Source: Aptenodytes patagonicus (taxonomy: Eukaryota > Chordata > Aves > Sphenisciformes > Spheniscidae). From it: 64,000 bases of DNA. Every line of letters starts with the position of its first letter. Within the stretch, counting starts at the first letter, position 1. The DNA is taken from the NCBI RefSeq assembly GCF_965638725.1, contig NC_134981.1, positions 47,210,849-47,274,848 of the forward strand. Direction: 5' to 3'. Of this stretch, positions 11,659 through 23,239 are shown one piece after another. The notes beneath the pieces are model-generated. The model searched no databases. It was not told the DNA's origin and worked only from the letters and a program-made list of their open reading frames with translations. Made by a program: the position numbers and the translations under genes.

Positions 11659-12162
11659 AGGGGCCCTGCCTCCAGCCAGGGGGAGGAAAGGGACAACCGG
11701 GTTTACTGGACTGTGTGGATTCGGTGGCCTGGCACATCAGACCCACAGGAGTATAAGGCTCTAGTGGACACCGGTGCACAGTGTACCCTAATGCCATCAA
11801 GCTATATAGGGGCAGAACCCATCTGTATTTCTGGGGTGACGGGGGGATCCCAACAGCTAACTGTATTGGAAGCCGAAGTGAGTCTAACTGGGAATGGGTG
11901 GCAGAAGCACCCCATTGTGACTGGCCCAGAGGCTCCGTGCATCCTTGGCATAGACGACCTCAGGAGAGGGTATTTCAAGGACCCAAAAGGGTACCGGTGG
12001 GCTTTTGGTATAGCTGCCTTGGAGACAGAAGAAATGAAACAGCTGTTTACCCCGCCCGGTCTCTCTAAGGACCCTTCTATTGCGGGGTTGCTGAAGGTCG
12101 AAGACCAACAGGTACCGATCGCTACCACCTCAGTGCACCAGCGGCAATATCGCACCAACTGA
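11659..12162 (+). pseudogene. pro: ERV-A1 retroviral protease (pro)
   Basis: In frame with gag across the TAG. It contains the aspartic protease active-site block ALVDTGAQCTLMPSS, followed by a typical pepsin-like half including a CILGIDDLRRGYF stretch. The frame is closed by a TGA at 12160-12162, where ERV-A2 has a sense CGA codon, so this is a nonsense change; the RT frame continues directly after it. Confidence 0.85.
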
Positions 12163-13900
12163 GACTCCCTGATTCCCATTCATGAGCTGATTCGTCGACT
12201 GGAGAGCCAAGGAGTGATCAGCAAGACCCGCTCACCCTTTAACAGTCCCATATGGCCAGCGCGGAAGTCTAATGGAGAGTGGAGACTAACAGTAGACTAT
12301 CGTGGCCTGAATGAAGTCACGCCACCGCTGAGTGCTGCTGTGCCAGACATGCTAGAACTTCAATACGAACTGCAGTCAAAGGCAGCCAAGTGGTATGCCA
12401 CAGTTGTTATTGCTAATCCGTTTTTCTCAATCCCTTTGGCAGCAGAGTGCAGGCCACAGTTTGCTTTCACTTGGAGGGGCGTCCAGTACACCTGGAAGCG
12501 ACTTCCCCAGGGGTGGAAACACAGCCCCACCATTTGCCATGGACTGATCCAGACTGCGCTGGAACAGGGTGAGGCTCCAGAACACCTGCAATACATTGAT
12601 GACATCATCGTGTGGGGCAGCACAGCAGGAGACGTTTTTGAGAAAGGGAAGGAAATAGTCCAAATCCTGCTGAAGGCCGGTTTTGCCATAAAACAAAGTA
12701 AGGTCAAGGGACCTGCACAGGAGATCCAGTTTTTAGGAATAAAATGGCAAGATGGACGTCGTCGGATCCCAATGGATGTGATCAACAAAATAACAGCCAT
12801 GTCTCCACCAACTAGCAAAAAGGAAACACAAGCTTTCTTAGGCGTTGTGGGTTTTTGGAGAATGCACATTCCAAATTACAGTCTGATTGTAAACCCTCTC
12901 TATCAAGTGACCCGGAAGAAGAACGATTTCAAATGGGGCCCTGAGCAACGACAAGCTTTTGAACAAATTAAACGGGAGATAGTTCACGCAGTAGCCCTGG
13001 GGCCAGTCCGGGCAGGGCAAGAGGTAAAAAATGTGCTCTATACCGCAGCCGGGGAGAACGGCCCTACCTGGAGCCTCTGGCAGAAAGCACCAGGGGAGAC
13101 TCGAGGTCGACCCCTAGGGTTTTGGAGTCGGAGATACACAGGATCCACTATACTCCAACTGAAAAAGAGATATTGGCAGCATATGAAGGGGTTCAAGCTG
13201 CTTCAGAAGTGATCGGCACTGAAGCACAGCTCCTCCTGGCACCCCGACTGCCGGTGCTGGGCTGGATGTTCAGAGGGAGGGTCCCCTGTACACATCATGC
13301 AACTGATGCTACATGGAGTAAGTGGGTCGCACTGATCACACAACGGGCTCGAATAGGAAACCCCAGTCGCCCAGGAATCCTGGAAGTGATCATGGATTGG
13401 CCAGAGGGCAAAGATTTTGGAATATTGCCAGAGGAGGAGGTGACGCGTGCTGAAGAGGCCCCAGTGTATAATGAACTACCAGGAAATGAGAAGCAATATG
13501 CCCTGTTCACTGATGGGTCCTGTCGTCTTATGGGAAAGCATCGGAGGTGGAAAGCTGCTGTATGGAGTCCTATGCGACAAGTTCTAGAAACGTCTGAAGG
13601 AGAAGGTGAATTGAGCCAATTTGCAGAAGTAAAGGCCATCCAGCTGGCTTTAGGCATTGCTGACCGAGAAAAGTGGCCAGAGCTCTATCTCTACACTGAC
13701 TCATGGATGGTGGCAAATGCCCTGTGGGGGTGGTTGCAGAAATGGAAGCAGAGCAACTTGGCAGCGCAGAGGCAAACCCATCTGGGCTGCCGCATTGTGG
13801 CAAGATATTGCTGCCCGGGTGGAGAACCTGGTTGTAAAAGTCCGTCACGTAGATGCTCACGTACCCAAGAGTCGGGCCACTGAAGAACATCAAAACAACC
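12163..13900 (+). pseudogene. pol: ERV-A1 reverse transcriptase and RNase H
   Basis: RT: fingers block NSPIWPARKSNGEWRLTVDY, LPQGWKHSPTICH, the catalytic box YIDD (12592-12603) and the thumb block FLGVVGFWRMHIPNYS. In the first catalytic motif the Asp seen in ERV-A2 (ATVDIANEF) is Val here (ATVVIANPF), so the enzyme would be dead. A 7-nt deletion near 13145 moves the RNase H domain into another frame (13122-13883), and a 1-nt insertion near 13756 returns it. RNase H shows TDGSCRL, QFAEVKAIQLAL, YTDSWMVANA and HVDAH, carrying the D-E-D-D set. Confidence 0.92.
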
Positions 13901-14838
13901 AGCAGGTGGATCAGGCTGCTAAGATTGAAGTGGCTCAGGGGGATCTGGACTGGCAACAGAAGGGTGAGTTATTTTTAGCTCGGTGGGCCCATGACACCTC
14001 AGGCCACCAAGGAAGAGATGCAACATACAGGTGGGCTCGTGATCGAGGGGTGGACTTGACCATGGACACTATTGCGCAGGTTATCCATGAATGCGAAACA
14101 TGCGCTGCAATCAAGCAAGCCAAGCGGTTAAAGCCTCTCTGGTATGGAGGACGATGGCTGAAATATAACTATGGGGAGGCCTGGCAGATCGATTATATCA
14201 CACTCCCACAAACCCGCCAAGGCAAGCGCCACGTGCTTACAATGGTGGAGGCAACCCCCGGATGGCTGGAAACATATCCCGTGCCCCATGCCACTGCCCG
14301 GAACACTATCCTGGGCCTTGAGAAGCAAGTCCTATGGCGACATGGCACCCCAGAAAGAATTGAGTCAGACAACGGGACTCATTTCCGAAACAACTTCATA
14401 GACAGCTGGGCCAAAGAGCACAGCATCGAGTGGGTGTATCACATCCCCTGTCATGCACCAGCTTCTGGGAAAATTGAACGATACAATGGACTGTTAAAGA
14501 CTACGCTGAGAGCAATGGGTGGCGGGACGTTCAAACATTGGGGGACACATTTAGCAAAGGCCACCTGGTTAGTCAACACGAGGGGATCTGCCAATCGAGC
14601 AGGCCCTGCCCAGTCAGAGCTTTTACGTACTGTAGATGGGAATAAAGTTCCTGTAGTGCCCATAAAAACTATGCTGGGGAAGACAGTCTGGGTTATTCCT
14701 GCCTCGGGCAAAGGCAAACCCATCCGTGGGCTTGCTTTTGCTCAAGGACCTGGGTGCGCTTGGTGGATAATGCAGAACGATGGGGAAGTCCGATGTGTAC
14801 CTCAAGGGGATTGGATTTTGGGTGAGAATAGCCAATGA
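13901..14838 (+). pseudogene. pol: ERV-A1 integrase
   Basis: The frame is open to the TGA at 14836-14838. It contains the N-terminal HHCC zinc domain (HDTSGHQGR ... CETCAAIKQ) and a catalytic core with the DDE triad: WQIDYITLP, ESDNGTHF and GKIERYNGLLK. The C-terminal domain ends near WILGENSQ. Individually this domain looks undamaged, but it lies downstream of several breaks. No env, dUTPase or accessory ORF follows. Confidence 0.92.
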
Positions 14839-15249
14839 TCTGAATTATGTGATGTTAAGTGCTACATAATATTATATGCCATACTAATGTTATTACAATA
14901 AGAATCACCCAGACTAATGAAGAATAACTTCAGTGAAACCAAGCAAAGCACAGTGATGATGGTACCAGAACTGACTTCAACATGAAACAATCCAACACCA
15001 CATACCATCTCCATTTTTTCCTGCCCTGGAACATTATTATGACAGATGGAGCCCAAAGTCATGGACTAAATGAACTCACTGAACATTTTAGAGCGATGGC
15101 CCATTGACTAATGGAATGAAATCTGTGTGTGTGTATATATATATATAAAAAAAAAATAAACCAGGAAAGGGGGTGGTGATTAATGGAAATGTACTGGAAA
15201 ATATGAGACTTGAGCATGACGTAGATGGTATAGAAGAAGGGGTGGATAT
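14839..15249 (+). other. ERV-A1 non-coding 3' tail with polypurine tract
   Basis: About 410 bp without coding capacity between pol and the 3' LTR. It includes a block conserved in ERV-A2 and in the non-coding relative at 686-935 (ATGGAGCCCAAAGTCA, GACTAAATGAACTCA, GAGCATGACGTAGATGG). A (TG)n(TA)n A-rich microsatellite lies at 15123-15160. The purine tract AGAAGAAGGGGTGG ends 4 nt before the LTR and is the likely plus-strand primer. Confidence 0.75.
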
Positions 15250-15794
15250 TGTCCTGGTTTCAGCAGGGATAGAGTTAATTTCCTTCCTAGTAGCTGGTAC
15301 AGTGCTGTGTTTTGGATTTAGGATGAGAACAAAGTTGATAACACACCGATGTTTCAGTTGTTGCTAAGTAGTGCTTACACTAGCCAAGGTCTTTTCAGCT
15401 TCCCATGCTCTACCGACTGAGAAGGCTGAAGGTGCACAAGAAGCTGGGAGGGGGCACAGCCAAACTGGCCAAAGGGAGATTCCATACCATGTGGCGTCAT
15501 GCTCAGTACATAAACTGGGGAAAGCTGGCCGGGGGGGCCGCTGCTCGGGGACTGGCTGGGCATCGGTCGGCGGGTGGTGAGCAATTGTACTGTGCATCAC
15601 TTGTTTTGTGTATTATTATTATTATCATATTATTATTATCATTTTATTTCAATTATTAAACTGTTTTTTATCTCAACCCACGAGTTTTTTCTCACTTGTG
15701 CTCTTCCAATTCTCTCCCCCATCCCACCGGGGGAGGGGGGAGTGAGCGAGTGGCTGTGTGGTACTCGGTTGCCAACTGAGGTTAAACCACGACA
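15250..15794 (+). mobile_element. 3' LTR of ERV-A1
   Basis: 545 bp, TGTCCTGG to CCACGACA. It has a mutated CRE (TGGCGTCA), the TACATAAAC box, a TTA microsatellite near 15613-15640 and an ATTAAA poly(A)-signal variant in CAATTATTAAACTG near 15652. It is followed by the GTAGG target-site copy. Confidence 0.95.
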
Positions 15795-15918
15795 GTAGGG
15801 AAAATTGAGAAAGCGGAATTCCCCTTGTTACCATGGAAATTGCAACTTGGCTGACTGACAAAGGAAAATAGGTTTGTTGTATTAATAACTTCAGCAGCTG
15901 AAGAGGACACCATATTTA

Positions 15919-16745
15919 TAGAATCAGAGAATCACAGAATAATTAAGGTTGAAAGGGACCTCTGGAGATCATCTAGTCCAACCTCCTGTTCAAAGTAGGT
16001 CCAACTAGATCAGATCACTCAGGATATTGACCAGTTGAGTTTTGAGTATCTCCCAAGGATGGAGACTCCAGTCTCTTTGGGCAACCTCTTCCAGTGTTTG
16101 ACCACCAATGAAAATTGTTTCTTATTCCCATGTTTCAAGTTGTGCCTGTTGCATCCTGTCCTGTCACTGTGCACTTCCAGGAAGAGTCTGGCTCTGTCTT
16201 CTCTATATCTTCCCATGAGGCAGTTGTAGACAGCACTTAAATATTCTCTGCAAAGTTAATTTCCAACCACTCATCCCCCTCTGTAGTGTTGCATGAGGTT
16301 ATTCCGTACCAGGACTTTGGACTTGTCCTTGTTAAACGTTCTGAGGTTCCTGTTACCCCATTTCTCCAGCCTGTTGAGAATTTCAGGTCCCTCTCAGCAT
16401 GCCCTCCAGCATATCAATCACTCCTCTGTCTTGGTATCATCTGCAGGCTTGCTGAGGGTGAACTTCCTATTTTCCAGGTCATTAACAAAGATGTTAAACA
16501 TTATGGGTCTCAGTATCTGTCCCTGACGGACTCAGTGATTAACCAGCCAACAGTTGGACTTTGTACCCCTGATCACACAATCCCTTGAGCCCAGCAATCC
16601 TGTCAATTTTCCACTTACTTGACCATCTGCTTATCCGGTCCATATCTCACCAATTTTGGTATTAGGATACTGTGGGATACCATGTCAAAAAGACCTTGCA
16701 AAGTGCAGTGCAATAATCTCATCATAGGAGTCAGTTGGTTTAATG
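15919..16745 (-). mobile_element. Old CR1 LINE fragment
   Basis: Minus-strand CR1: a degenerate TAGAATCAGAGAATCACAGAAT end, then TGAAAGGGACCTCTGGAGATC and AGTCCAACCTCC. It continues through the RT C-terminal region to a VSHSIL-like block near 16680. It is highly diverged with stops in all frames; the right boundary is approximate. Confidence 0.8.
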
Positions 16746-18617
16746 TCAGTGGCCTTTGAGCTGCTAAAGATACATATTGATTTATTGATTTTTGCCTGGT
16801 TCTTTTCATCCAGTAGTTTTGACCCTGCTATTTATACTCAGTTAAAGCTTCTGGTTTCTGTTGTTCAGTTGACCTGGTACTGTTTGACAACTTGGAGATT
16901 GTGTCGAATGAGTGAAGGGAGGAACAGGAGCCCGTGAAGGGAGACCTGCACCGTCTTATGGCTCCTGATAGGTGGTACAACACAGTTGCATTTGACACAG
17001 ATTTTTCAATCAGAATGCTATTTGTCTCTACTTGCCAGGATCCCTAGCTGGCTGAAGTCTCTGGGAAGGCACTATGTCCTTTCCTCCTCTGAAAAGAAAG
17101 AAGATTATGTATTGTGCTTGCATAGCCAAGAAGTATGATAGAAGTTGTAGTTTAGTCATTGCTGATAGACAACACTTTGCAAAGGCACCATTCAGAAAAG
17201 AAGTCTTTAATTTCAGCTGAAATATATTAAACTTCAACCAGAAAGAAAACCTTTACTGATTTTGAGGAATTCCATGATTTGGCAAAAAAAACCCCCATAA
17301 TTGTTCTTCTTCATGGAAAACAGAAAATCTTTTGGGAAAAAAATCATCAAAAATTTATTTTTTTGCTGAAGAACAGTTTAGCTAGAAAATATTTCCAATC
17401 TGTCAGATAAGGCTTGGTGTAGTGAGTCAATGGAACCTAGCTGACAATTAAGTCCTGTCATTTAAATGTAAAGACAGAACTAATGACAAGTATGTACACT
17501 TTGTAAAATCCCCAAAGTCACTCTAATAATAAAGTGCCTGCTTACAAGCCTGTATTGAAACATTTGTTGAAATTATTTGAATGAACATTTCCAATATATG
17601 TTTGAAAACCCAAACTGTGCACACACCAACAAAAACCTTGGTAACATAATTTATTATTCATACAAAACAAGTAGGATAGTGCGGATAGTTCTTTTCCTTA
17701 CAAAATTCCTATAACGAAGGAAAGCCACACAGATTTACAAATGTTAACAATAGTCGTGTGATGTTAGGGGGACCAAGTAAAATAATTGCCCAATATCTCT
17801 GATTCATCAGACCTCAGAGTTATTTGCCCTATCCCAAACATCCATGTGACCTCGTAAATACCTGACATGCTCTAACAAATCTCCATTACATTCTTTCTCA
17901 GGATATTGTAGCTACTTCCTTGTACCTTGCAGTAAAAGTGTTAGAATAGTAGCTCATGTATCATTACCCTTGCATGACATCAGTTCTTGCAAATATCTTC
18001 CTAGCATTTATCTTAGTGGTTTCCATTTGAATTTGTGTAAACATTTTGTGCTATTAAACTAGAAGTCACTTAATTTTGCACCTGTCCCTTCCTCAGTTTA
18101 AATAATACACACATATTTCTCCTTCCTGCTATTGTTCTCCCATATAGGAAAAGTAAGGAGATTCAGAGTCTGCAAATTGTAAAGGAAATTACATTAACAT
18201 ATATTGGAAAAGCACATTCATAATAAATGAGTTAGCAAGTGCCTGAGTTTGCTATAGAAAAAATCCAACCATCAGTATCAAAGGCTTTTTTCCATAAATT
18301 GCAGGTATCTATTCTTTTTTTGCACGTAGTCGACATCCAATTTCTATTTCACCCAATGGGAATGGGGTTATTTGTTTTCTTTCCCCAGCACTGACAAAAC
18401 CTGTGAAGAGCAAGAGGGCAAATGATTTATACATTCTGTTTATTCAGTGTCCCCATGACATTAACCATGTGGGATTATATACCACATGGATGGGAGGAGG
18501 TTTAAATCAATAGTGATGGAGCTGTGGGGGCTTCAGAGGAGGAGATCTCGAGACACAAAGAAATATTTTGAGCAACATAATTGAAATGTGGCACTAACCA
18601 AGGTTAAGTGCCTGACA
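16746..18617. other. Intergenic, no gene seen
   Basis: AT-rich unique sequence with no convincing ORF, RNA gene or transposon recognised. Confidence 0.5.
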
Positions 18618-19386
18618 CAATGAATTGCAGAGTCTCAGTGCAGAGAGATCTTGATAAATGTAAGGACTGGGCCAACAGGTAGCTTATGAGTTTCAATAAA
18701 GAAAAGTGGAAGAAGCCCATGCACTGGTACGGCTGGGAATGGACTGGCAACAAGAGCACTGTTGTTGCATATAAGGCAAACCTGGCTGATGTGCTGGGGT
18801 ACATTAGGAGGGGTATAGCTAGCAGATCAAGGAAATTTATTATCACATACTATTCTGTGCTGGTGAGGCTGGCTCTGGAATATTGCCTCTAGTTTTATTC
18901 ATCTCCCTTCAAGAAGGACGTGGACAAACTGGAAAGGGTCCAGCGGAGGGCTGCCAACATGGGCTAGGGGCCTACAGTATATATGCTGTGAAGAAAGGCT
19001 GAAGGATTTATTTAACCTAGTGAAGAGGAGGCTAATGGGTGATCTAATAGCTACCTATCACTACTTGAAGGGCAATTACAATGATGACAGCCAAATTCTT
19101 GGTAGTGCTAGATCATATAACAGAGGCAGTGGCCAGAAATTGTGGCTTGGGAGGTTCAGGTTGTACATTAGGGGCATTAGAAAGGATGTTTTTGCTAGAA
19201 AAAACTAGTGCAGCACTAGAACAGGTTGCCCAGAGAGGTCACTCAGTCCATGGAGGTTTTTCAAGACTTGGCTAAAAAAGCCATGGCTGATGTGTTTTAG
19301 TCTGATAAATAGTCTCACTTAAAGTAGGAGATTGGACTAAATGAACACCAGTGGCCCTTCCAGCCCACATTTCTAAGCTTCTGTGA
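18618..19386 (+). mobile_element. Old CR1 LINE fragment
   Basis: Plus-strand CR1 3' part: traces of LQRDLDK near 18640, ASRSRKFI near 18820, LERVQRRAA-like at 18930, and LMGDLIATYHYLKG near 19040. It ends with a degenerate TTCTAAGCTTCTGTGA terminus. There are many stops and indels; it is older than the copies at 38-40 or 51-57 kb. Confidence 0.8.
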
Positions 19387-19450
19387 ACTAAACTGATTTG
19401 AAATTTGTTCACTTTAATGCCACTAATAAATCCAGACCTGGAGGATGTAG

Positions 19451-19632
19451 AATCATAGAATCATAGAATGGTTTGGGTTGGAAGGGACCTCTAAAGGTCA
19501 TCTAGTCCAACCCCCCTGCCATGGGCAGGGACATCTTCAACTAGATCAGGTTGCTCAGAGCCCCGTCCAACCTGACCTTGAATGTTTCCAGGGATGGGGC
19601 ATCCACCACCTCTCTGGGCAACCTGTTCCACA
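19451..19632 (-). mobile_element. CR1 LINE 3' end
   Basis: AGAATCATAGAATCATAGAA followed by GGTTTGGGTTGGAAGGGACC, AGTCCAACCCCCCTGCC and ATGGGGCATCCACCACCTC: minus-strand CR1 3' terminus, about 180 bp. Confidence 0.88.
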
Positions 19633-19671
19633 GGTATGCAACATGTATATGTAACACAATATGTTATTCAT

Positions 19672-21192
19672 AGAATCATAGAATGGTTTGGGGACAATCA
19701 TAGAATCATTTAGGTTGGAAAAGACCTATAAGATCATCGAGTCCAACCGTAAACCTAACACTGCCAAGTCCACCACTAAACCATGTCCCTAAGCACCACA
19801 TCTACATGTCTTTTAAATACCTCCAGGGATGGGGACTCAACCACTTCCCTGGGCAGCCTGTTCCAGTGCTTGACAACCCTTTCGGTGAATAATTTTTTCC
19901 TAATATCCAATCTAAACCTCCCCTGGTGCAACTTGAGGCCATTTCCTCTCATCTTATCACTTGCTACTTGGGAGAAGAGACTGACGACCAACCTCCTTTC
20001 AGGTAGTTGTAGAGAGCAGTAAGGTGTCCCCTCAGCCTCCTTTTCTCCAGGCTAAACAACTCCAGTCCCCTCAGCCGTTCCTCATGAGACTTGTGTTCTA
20101 GACCCTTCACCAGCTTCATTGCTCTCCTTTGGACACGCTCCGGCACCTCAATGTCTTTCTTGTAGTGAGGGGCCCAAAACTGAACACAGTATTCGAGGTG
20201 GGGCCTCACCAGTGCCGAGTACAGGGGCACGATCACTTCCCTGGCCACACTATTTCTGATACAGGCCAGGATGCTATTGGCCTTCTTGGCCGCCTGGGCA
20301 CACTGCCGGCTCATGTTCAGCCGGCTGTCGACCAACACCCCCAGGTCCTTTTCCGCCAGGCAGCTTTCCAGCCACTCTTCCCCAAGCCTGTAGCGCTGCA
20401 TGGGGTTGTTGTGGCCGAAGTGCAGGACCCGGCACTTGGCCTTGTTGAACCTCATACAATTGGCCTTGGCCCATTGATCCAGCCTGTCCAGGTCCCTCTG
20501 CAGAGCCTTCCTACCCTCGAGCAGATCAACACTCCCGCCCAACTTGGTGTTGTCTGCAAACTTACTGAGGGTGCGCTTGATCCCCTTGTCGAGATCATTG
20601 ACAAAGATATTAAACAAAACTGGCCCCAATACTGAGCCCTGGGGAACAGCACTTGTGACTGGCCACCAACTGGATTGAACTCCATTCACCACAACTCTCT
20701 GGGCCCAGCCGTCCAGCCAGTTTTTTACCCAGCAAAGAGTACGCCCGTCCAAGCCATGAGCAGCCAGTTTCTCCAGGTGAATGCTGTGGGAAATGGTGTC
20801 AAAGGCTTTACTAAAGTCCAGGTAGACCACATCCACAGCCTTTCCCTCATCCACTAAGCGGGTCACCTGGTCATAGAAGGAGATCAGGTTGGTCAAGCAG
20901 GACCTGCCTTTCATAAACCCATGCTGACTGGGCCTGATCACCTGGGTGTCCTGTACGTGCCGTGTGATGGCACTCAGGATGATCTGCTCCATAACCTTCC
21001 CTGGCACCAAGGTCAGGCTGACAGGCCTGTAGTCCTGGTAGGTAGGAAGGGACCTTTAAAGATCATCAAGTCCAACCCCCTTGCCATGGGCAGGGACATC
21101 TTTCACTAGATCAGGTTGCTCAAAGCCCCATCCAACCTGACCTTGAACACATCCAGTGATGGGGCATCCACAACTTCTCTGGGCAACCTAGC
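19672..21192 (-). mobile_element. CR1 fragment split by a second CR1
   Basis: A short CR1 3' end (19672-19696, ending in GAATGGTTTGGG) resumes at about 21034 with GTAGGAAGGGACCTTTAAAG and AGTCCAACCCCCTTGCC and runs to about 21192. The two halves together match the layout of the copy at 19451-19632. The interval between them is another CR1 in the same orientation. Confidence 0.65.
19697..21033 (-). mobile_element. Nested CR1 LINE with ORF2 RT remnant
   Basis: Minus-strand CR1 with 3' end near 19697 (CAATCATAGAATCATTTAGG). ORF2 traces: RT core 19964-21010 (348 codons; [56 protein letters not shown]) and C-terminal piece 19776-19991. The catalytic FADD has become FADN, so it is a dead RT. The 5' end is truncated in the RT N-terminal region. 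Confidence 0.88.
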
Positions 21193-22739
21193 TACAAAAG
21201 AACTGAAATCGTTCTTAATGATCTTTACTAAATGTTATAATAGATAAACAGCCAACAGCATTCCTGGAAGCTAGAAAAAATGAGGAAAGGCAAAATTTGG
21301 TAGTATAATGAGGAATACCTAAAGGTTTTTTATGGTATAATGACAAATTTTATGATTTGCTGTTGTGGAAGCAAGTAGAAACAGTCAACGTCTTTCTGTC
21401 TATTTGCCTCTTAATTGGAAAAGGATGCCTATTTTGCATAGCTGCTTATTTTCAGGGAAACCACCTTCCATCCAATCACATACTCCAGAGGAATAATTTT
21501 AAGAGGACAAGTTTCAAAAACTTTATTTCTGAAGTATTGGTAGAAAGTGATTGGAACGGCTAAGCTTGTTGTTTTGAAGTCTAAAGCATCTCTAGTCACC
21601 ACTGTAGGAAATGCATGGGTGGACACCAGTACCTGCCTAGGACAAGCTGCAGATTCCACACAGCACCACTCTTCATGGAAGCATCTGAAGCATGTTGGAA
21701 ATAACCTTTTCATACCACGATGTAAGATCTCAGAGAGAGTACAAGGAGCGTCATTCTTTCAGTGATGAAACTTTCATAACTACAGTGACATATGAAGGTC
21801 TATTTTCAGTCCTGCTGCAGAGACAAGGTGTAAGAACAGGTAATTGACTTTCTGATTTAGCATTTAGTGAGGTTAAGTTTCAGTTGTGTTCCACTGATAT
21901 GGTCTGGTGCAGCATTGTGGGCATTTTTCAGACGTTTCAGGAGTTTTTTTAAATATAGTGTTGTTCAGGTAATACTAGACTTCTGGCTACTGAGAGTCAG
22001 GGATACCAAACTTGGAAAAGTACTGGGTACCAATGCAAAACAAAATAACACATATTCAGAATAGAAAAGTCCATTGTGTTAAGTAAATATGATGGGATAT
22101 TTGTTTTTTATTTAGCAATTTGGCGATATGTGAACTGTGACCCAAGAGTAGAAAATATCTTTAACCACAAAGTTCTTCTAATTGTTCTTTTATGTGTAGA
22201 GGTGGATGGACGAAGGTCACTATGACCTCTGGGGCTTATTTAAAACCATACATAACTTCAGCATTATTCTGTATTTCCATTAATCTTTGAAACCATTCCA
22301 AAGATGCAATCACTTTGATATAGAATTATAGTTTGTGAAGCTCTTGAGAGTTAGCATCTCATGCTGAAAATTATAGAGGGCATATTTTTTATTGTACCAG
22401 CATCATGGTAAGACAAATTTTAATTTTGTGAACAAAACCTTTTACACAACAAGGTGTTTCTTCAATGTTGTCTCTTCTGATAGCTGAAACTAAGGTCATA
22501 GTCAACTGAAGTTGCAAAAACGGTGGTGGAAGCAGTGCATCTTTTAAGTACATGCAAGTTCAGTGTAGCCAGTAGATGCCTGTTCTATATAAGAATACCA
22601 GCAAGCGCAGTACAGAATTCAGCAGATATACAATATGAATCAAAAGTCATATTTACTTGCAAGGAATCCATAAGAGAAGTTTTGTCTTACAGATGTTGAA
22701 CACAGAACAGAACTATGTTGAAAATACCTAAAATATGGC
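21193..22739. other. Intergenic, no gene seen
   Basis: Unique AT-rich sequence. Short open frames (for example 21357-21563 and 21547-21765) have no recognisable domain or exon context. Confidence 0.5.
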
Positions 22740-23060
22740 AAGGAGGTTGTAACAAGGTGGGTGTCGGTCTCTTCTCCCAAGTAGCAAGTGATAGGACGAG
22801 AGGAAACAGCCTCAAGTTGCACCAGGGGAGGTTTAGATTGGATATTAGGAAAAAATTATTCACCGAAAAGGTTGTCAAGCATTGGAACAGGCTGCCCAGG
22901 GAAGTGGTTGAGTCCCCATCCCTGGAAGTATTTAAAAGACGTGTAGATGAGGCGCTTAGGGACATGGTTTAGTGGGCATGGTGGTATTGGGTTGATGGTT
23001 GGACTTGATGATCTTAGAAGTCTTTTCCAACCTTAATGATTCTATAATTCTATGATTCTA
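22740..23060 (+). mobile_element. CR1 LINE 3' end abutting the ERV-B 3' LTR
   Basis: Plus-strand CR1 C-terminal region ([20 protein letters not shown] ... [17 protein letters not shown]) and its 3' UTR ending in TATAATTCTATGATTCTATG. It directly joins truncated ERV-B LTR sequence at about 23060. Confidence 0.9.
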
Positions 23061-23227
23061 TGGTGCGTTGTCATGCCAGGCCTATCAGAACATGGAACTG
23101 CGCACCCTCCGGCACGCCCTCCGCGTCCTGTGTCATCTGACCTCTTGTTTAAGGTTTATCGCTGCTATGCAGACCGTGACTTGTTTTACCACAATGTTTG
23201 AGACATTAACTCTTTCAGTCTCTCACG
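23060..23227 (-). mobile_element. ERV-B 3' LTR, truncated (U3 only)
   Basis: About 168 bp matching the U3 start of the 5' LTR: both contain CTATCAGAACATGGAACTGC, CTCTTGTTTAAGGTTTATCG and TGTTTGAGACATTA. The rest of the LTR (TATA, R, U5), present at 30091-30525 in the other copy, is missing, and CR1 sequence abuts the break. It begins on the minus strand with TGAGAGACTG just after env and a GGGGTGG tract. Confidence 0.85.
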
Positions 23228-23239
23228 CCACCCCGTGGC

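Larger units (their letters stand above)
7171..15794 (+). mobile_element. Provirus ERV-A1 (class III/ERVL-like, no env)
   Basis: Complete provirus framed by two LTRs and a perfect 5-bp target duplication GTAGG (7166-7170 and 15795-15799). Order: 5' LTR, tRNA-Lys PBS, gag, pro-pol, about 410 bp of non-coding tail with a purine tract, 3' LTR. There is no env and no dUTPase. RT and integrase resemble the ERV-L/spuma group; the Lys PBS is shared with spumaviruses and some betaretroviruses, so the class assignment is moderate. It is decayed: a 1810-bp CR1 in gag, frameshifts near 7880, 11215, 13145 and 13756, a nonsense codon at 12160, and a Val in place of the first RT catalytic Asp. The two LTRs differ at about 31 of 545 positions by eye, older than ERV-A2. 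Confidence 0.95.

Noticed and set aside
11656-11690. Definite H-type pseudoknot after the gag UAG
   Set aside because: The two possible stems use adjacent bases with almost no loop, so they probably exclude each other; kept only as a possibility.
14839-15249. dUTPase or env gene after ERV-A pol
   Set aside because: No open frame or recognisable motif in either copy; the interval is about 410-455 bp of non-coding tail.
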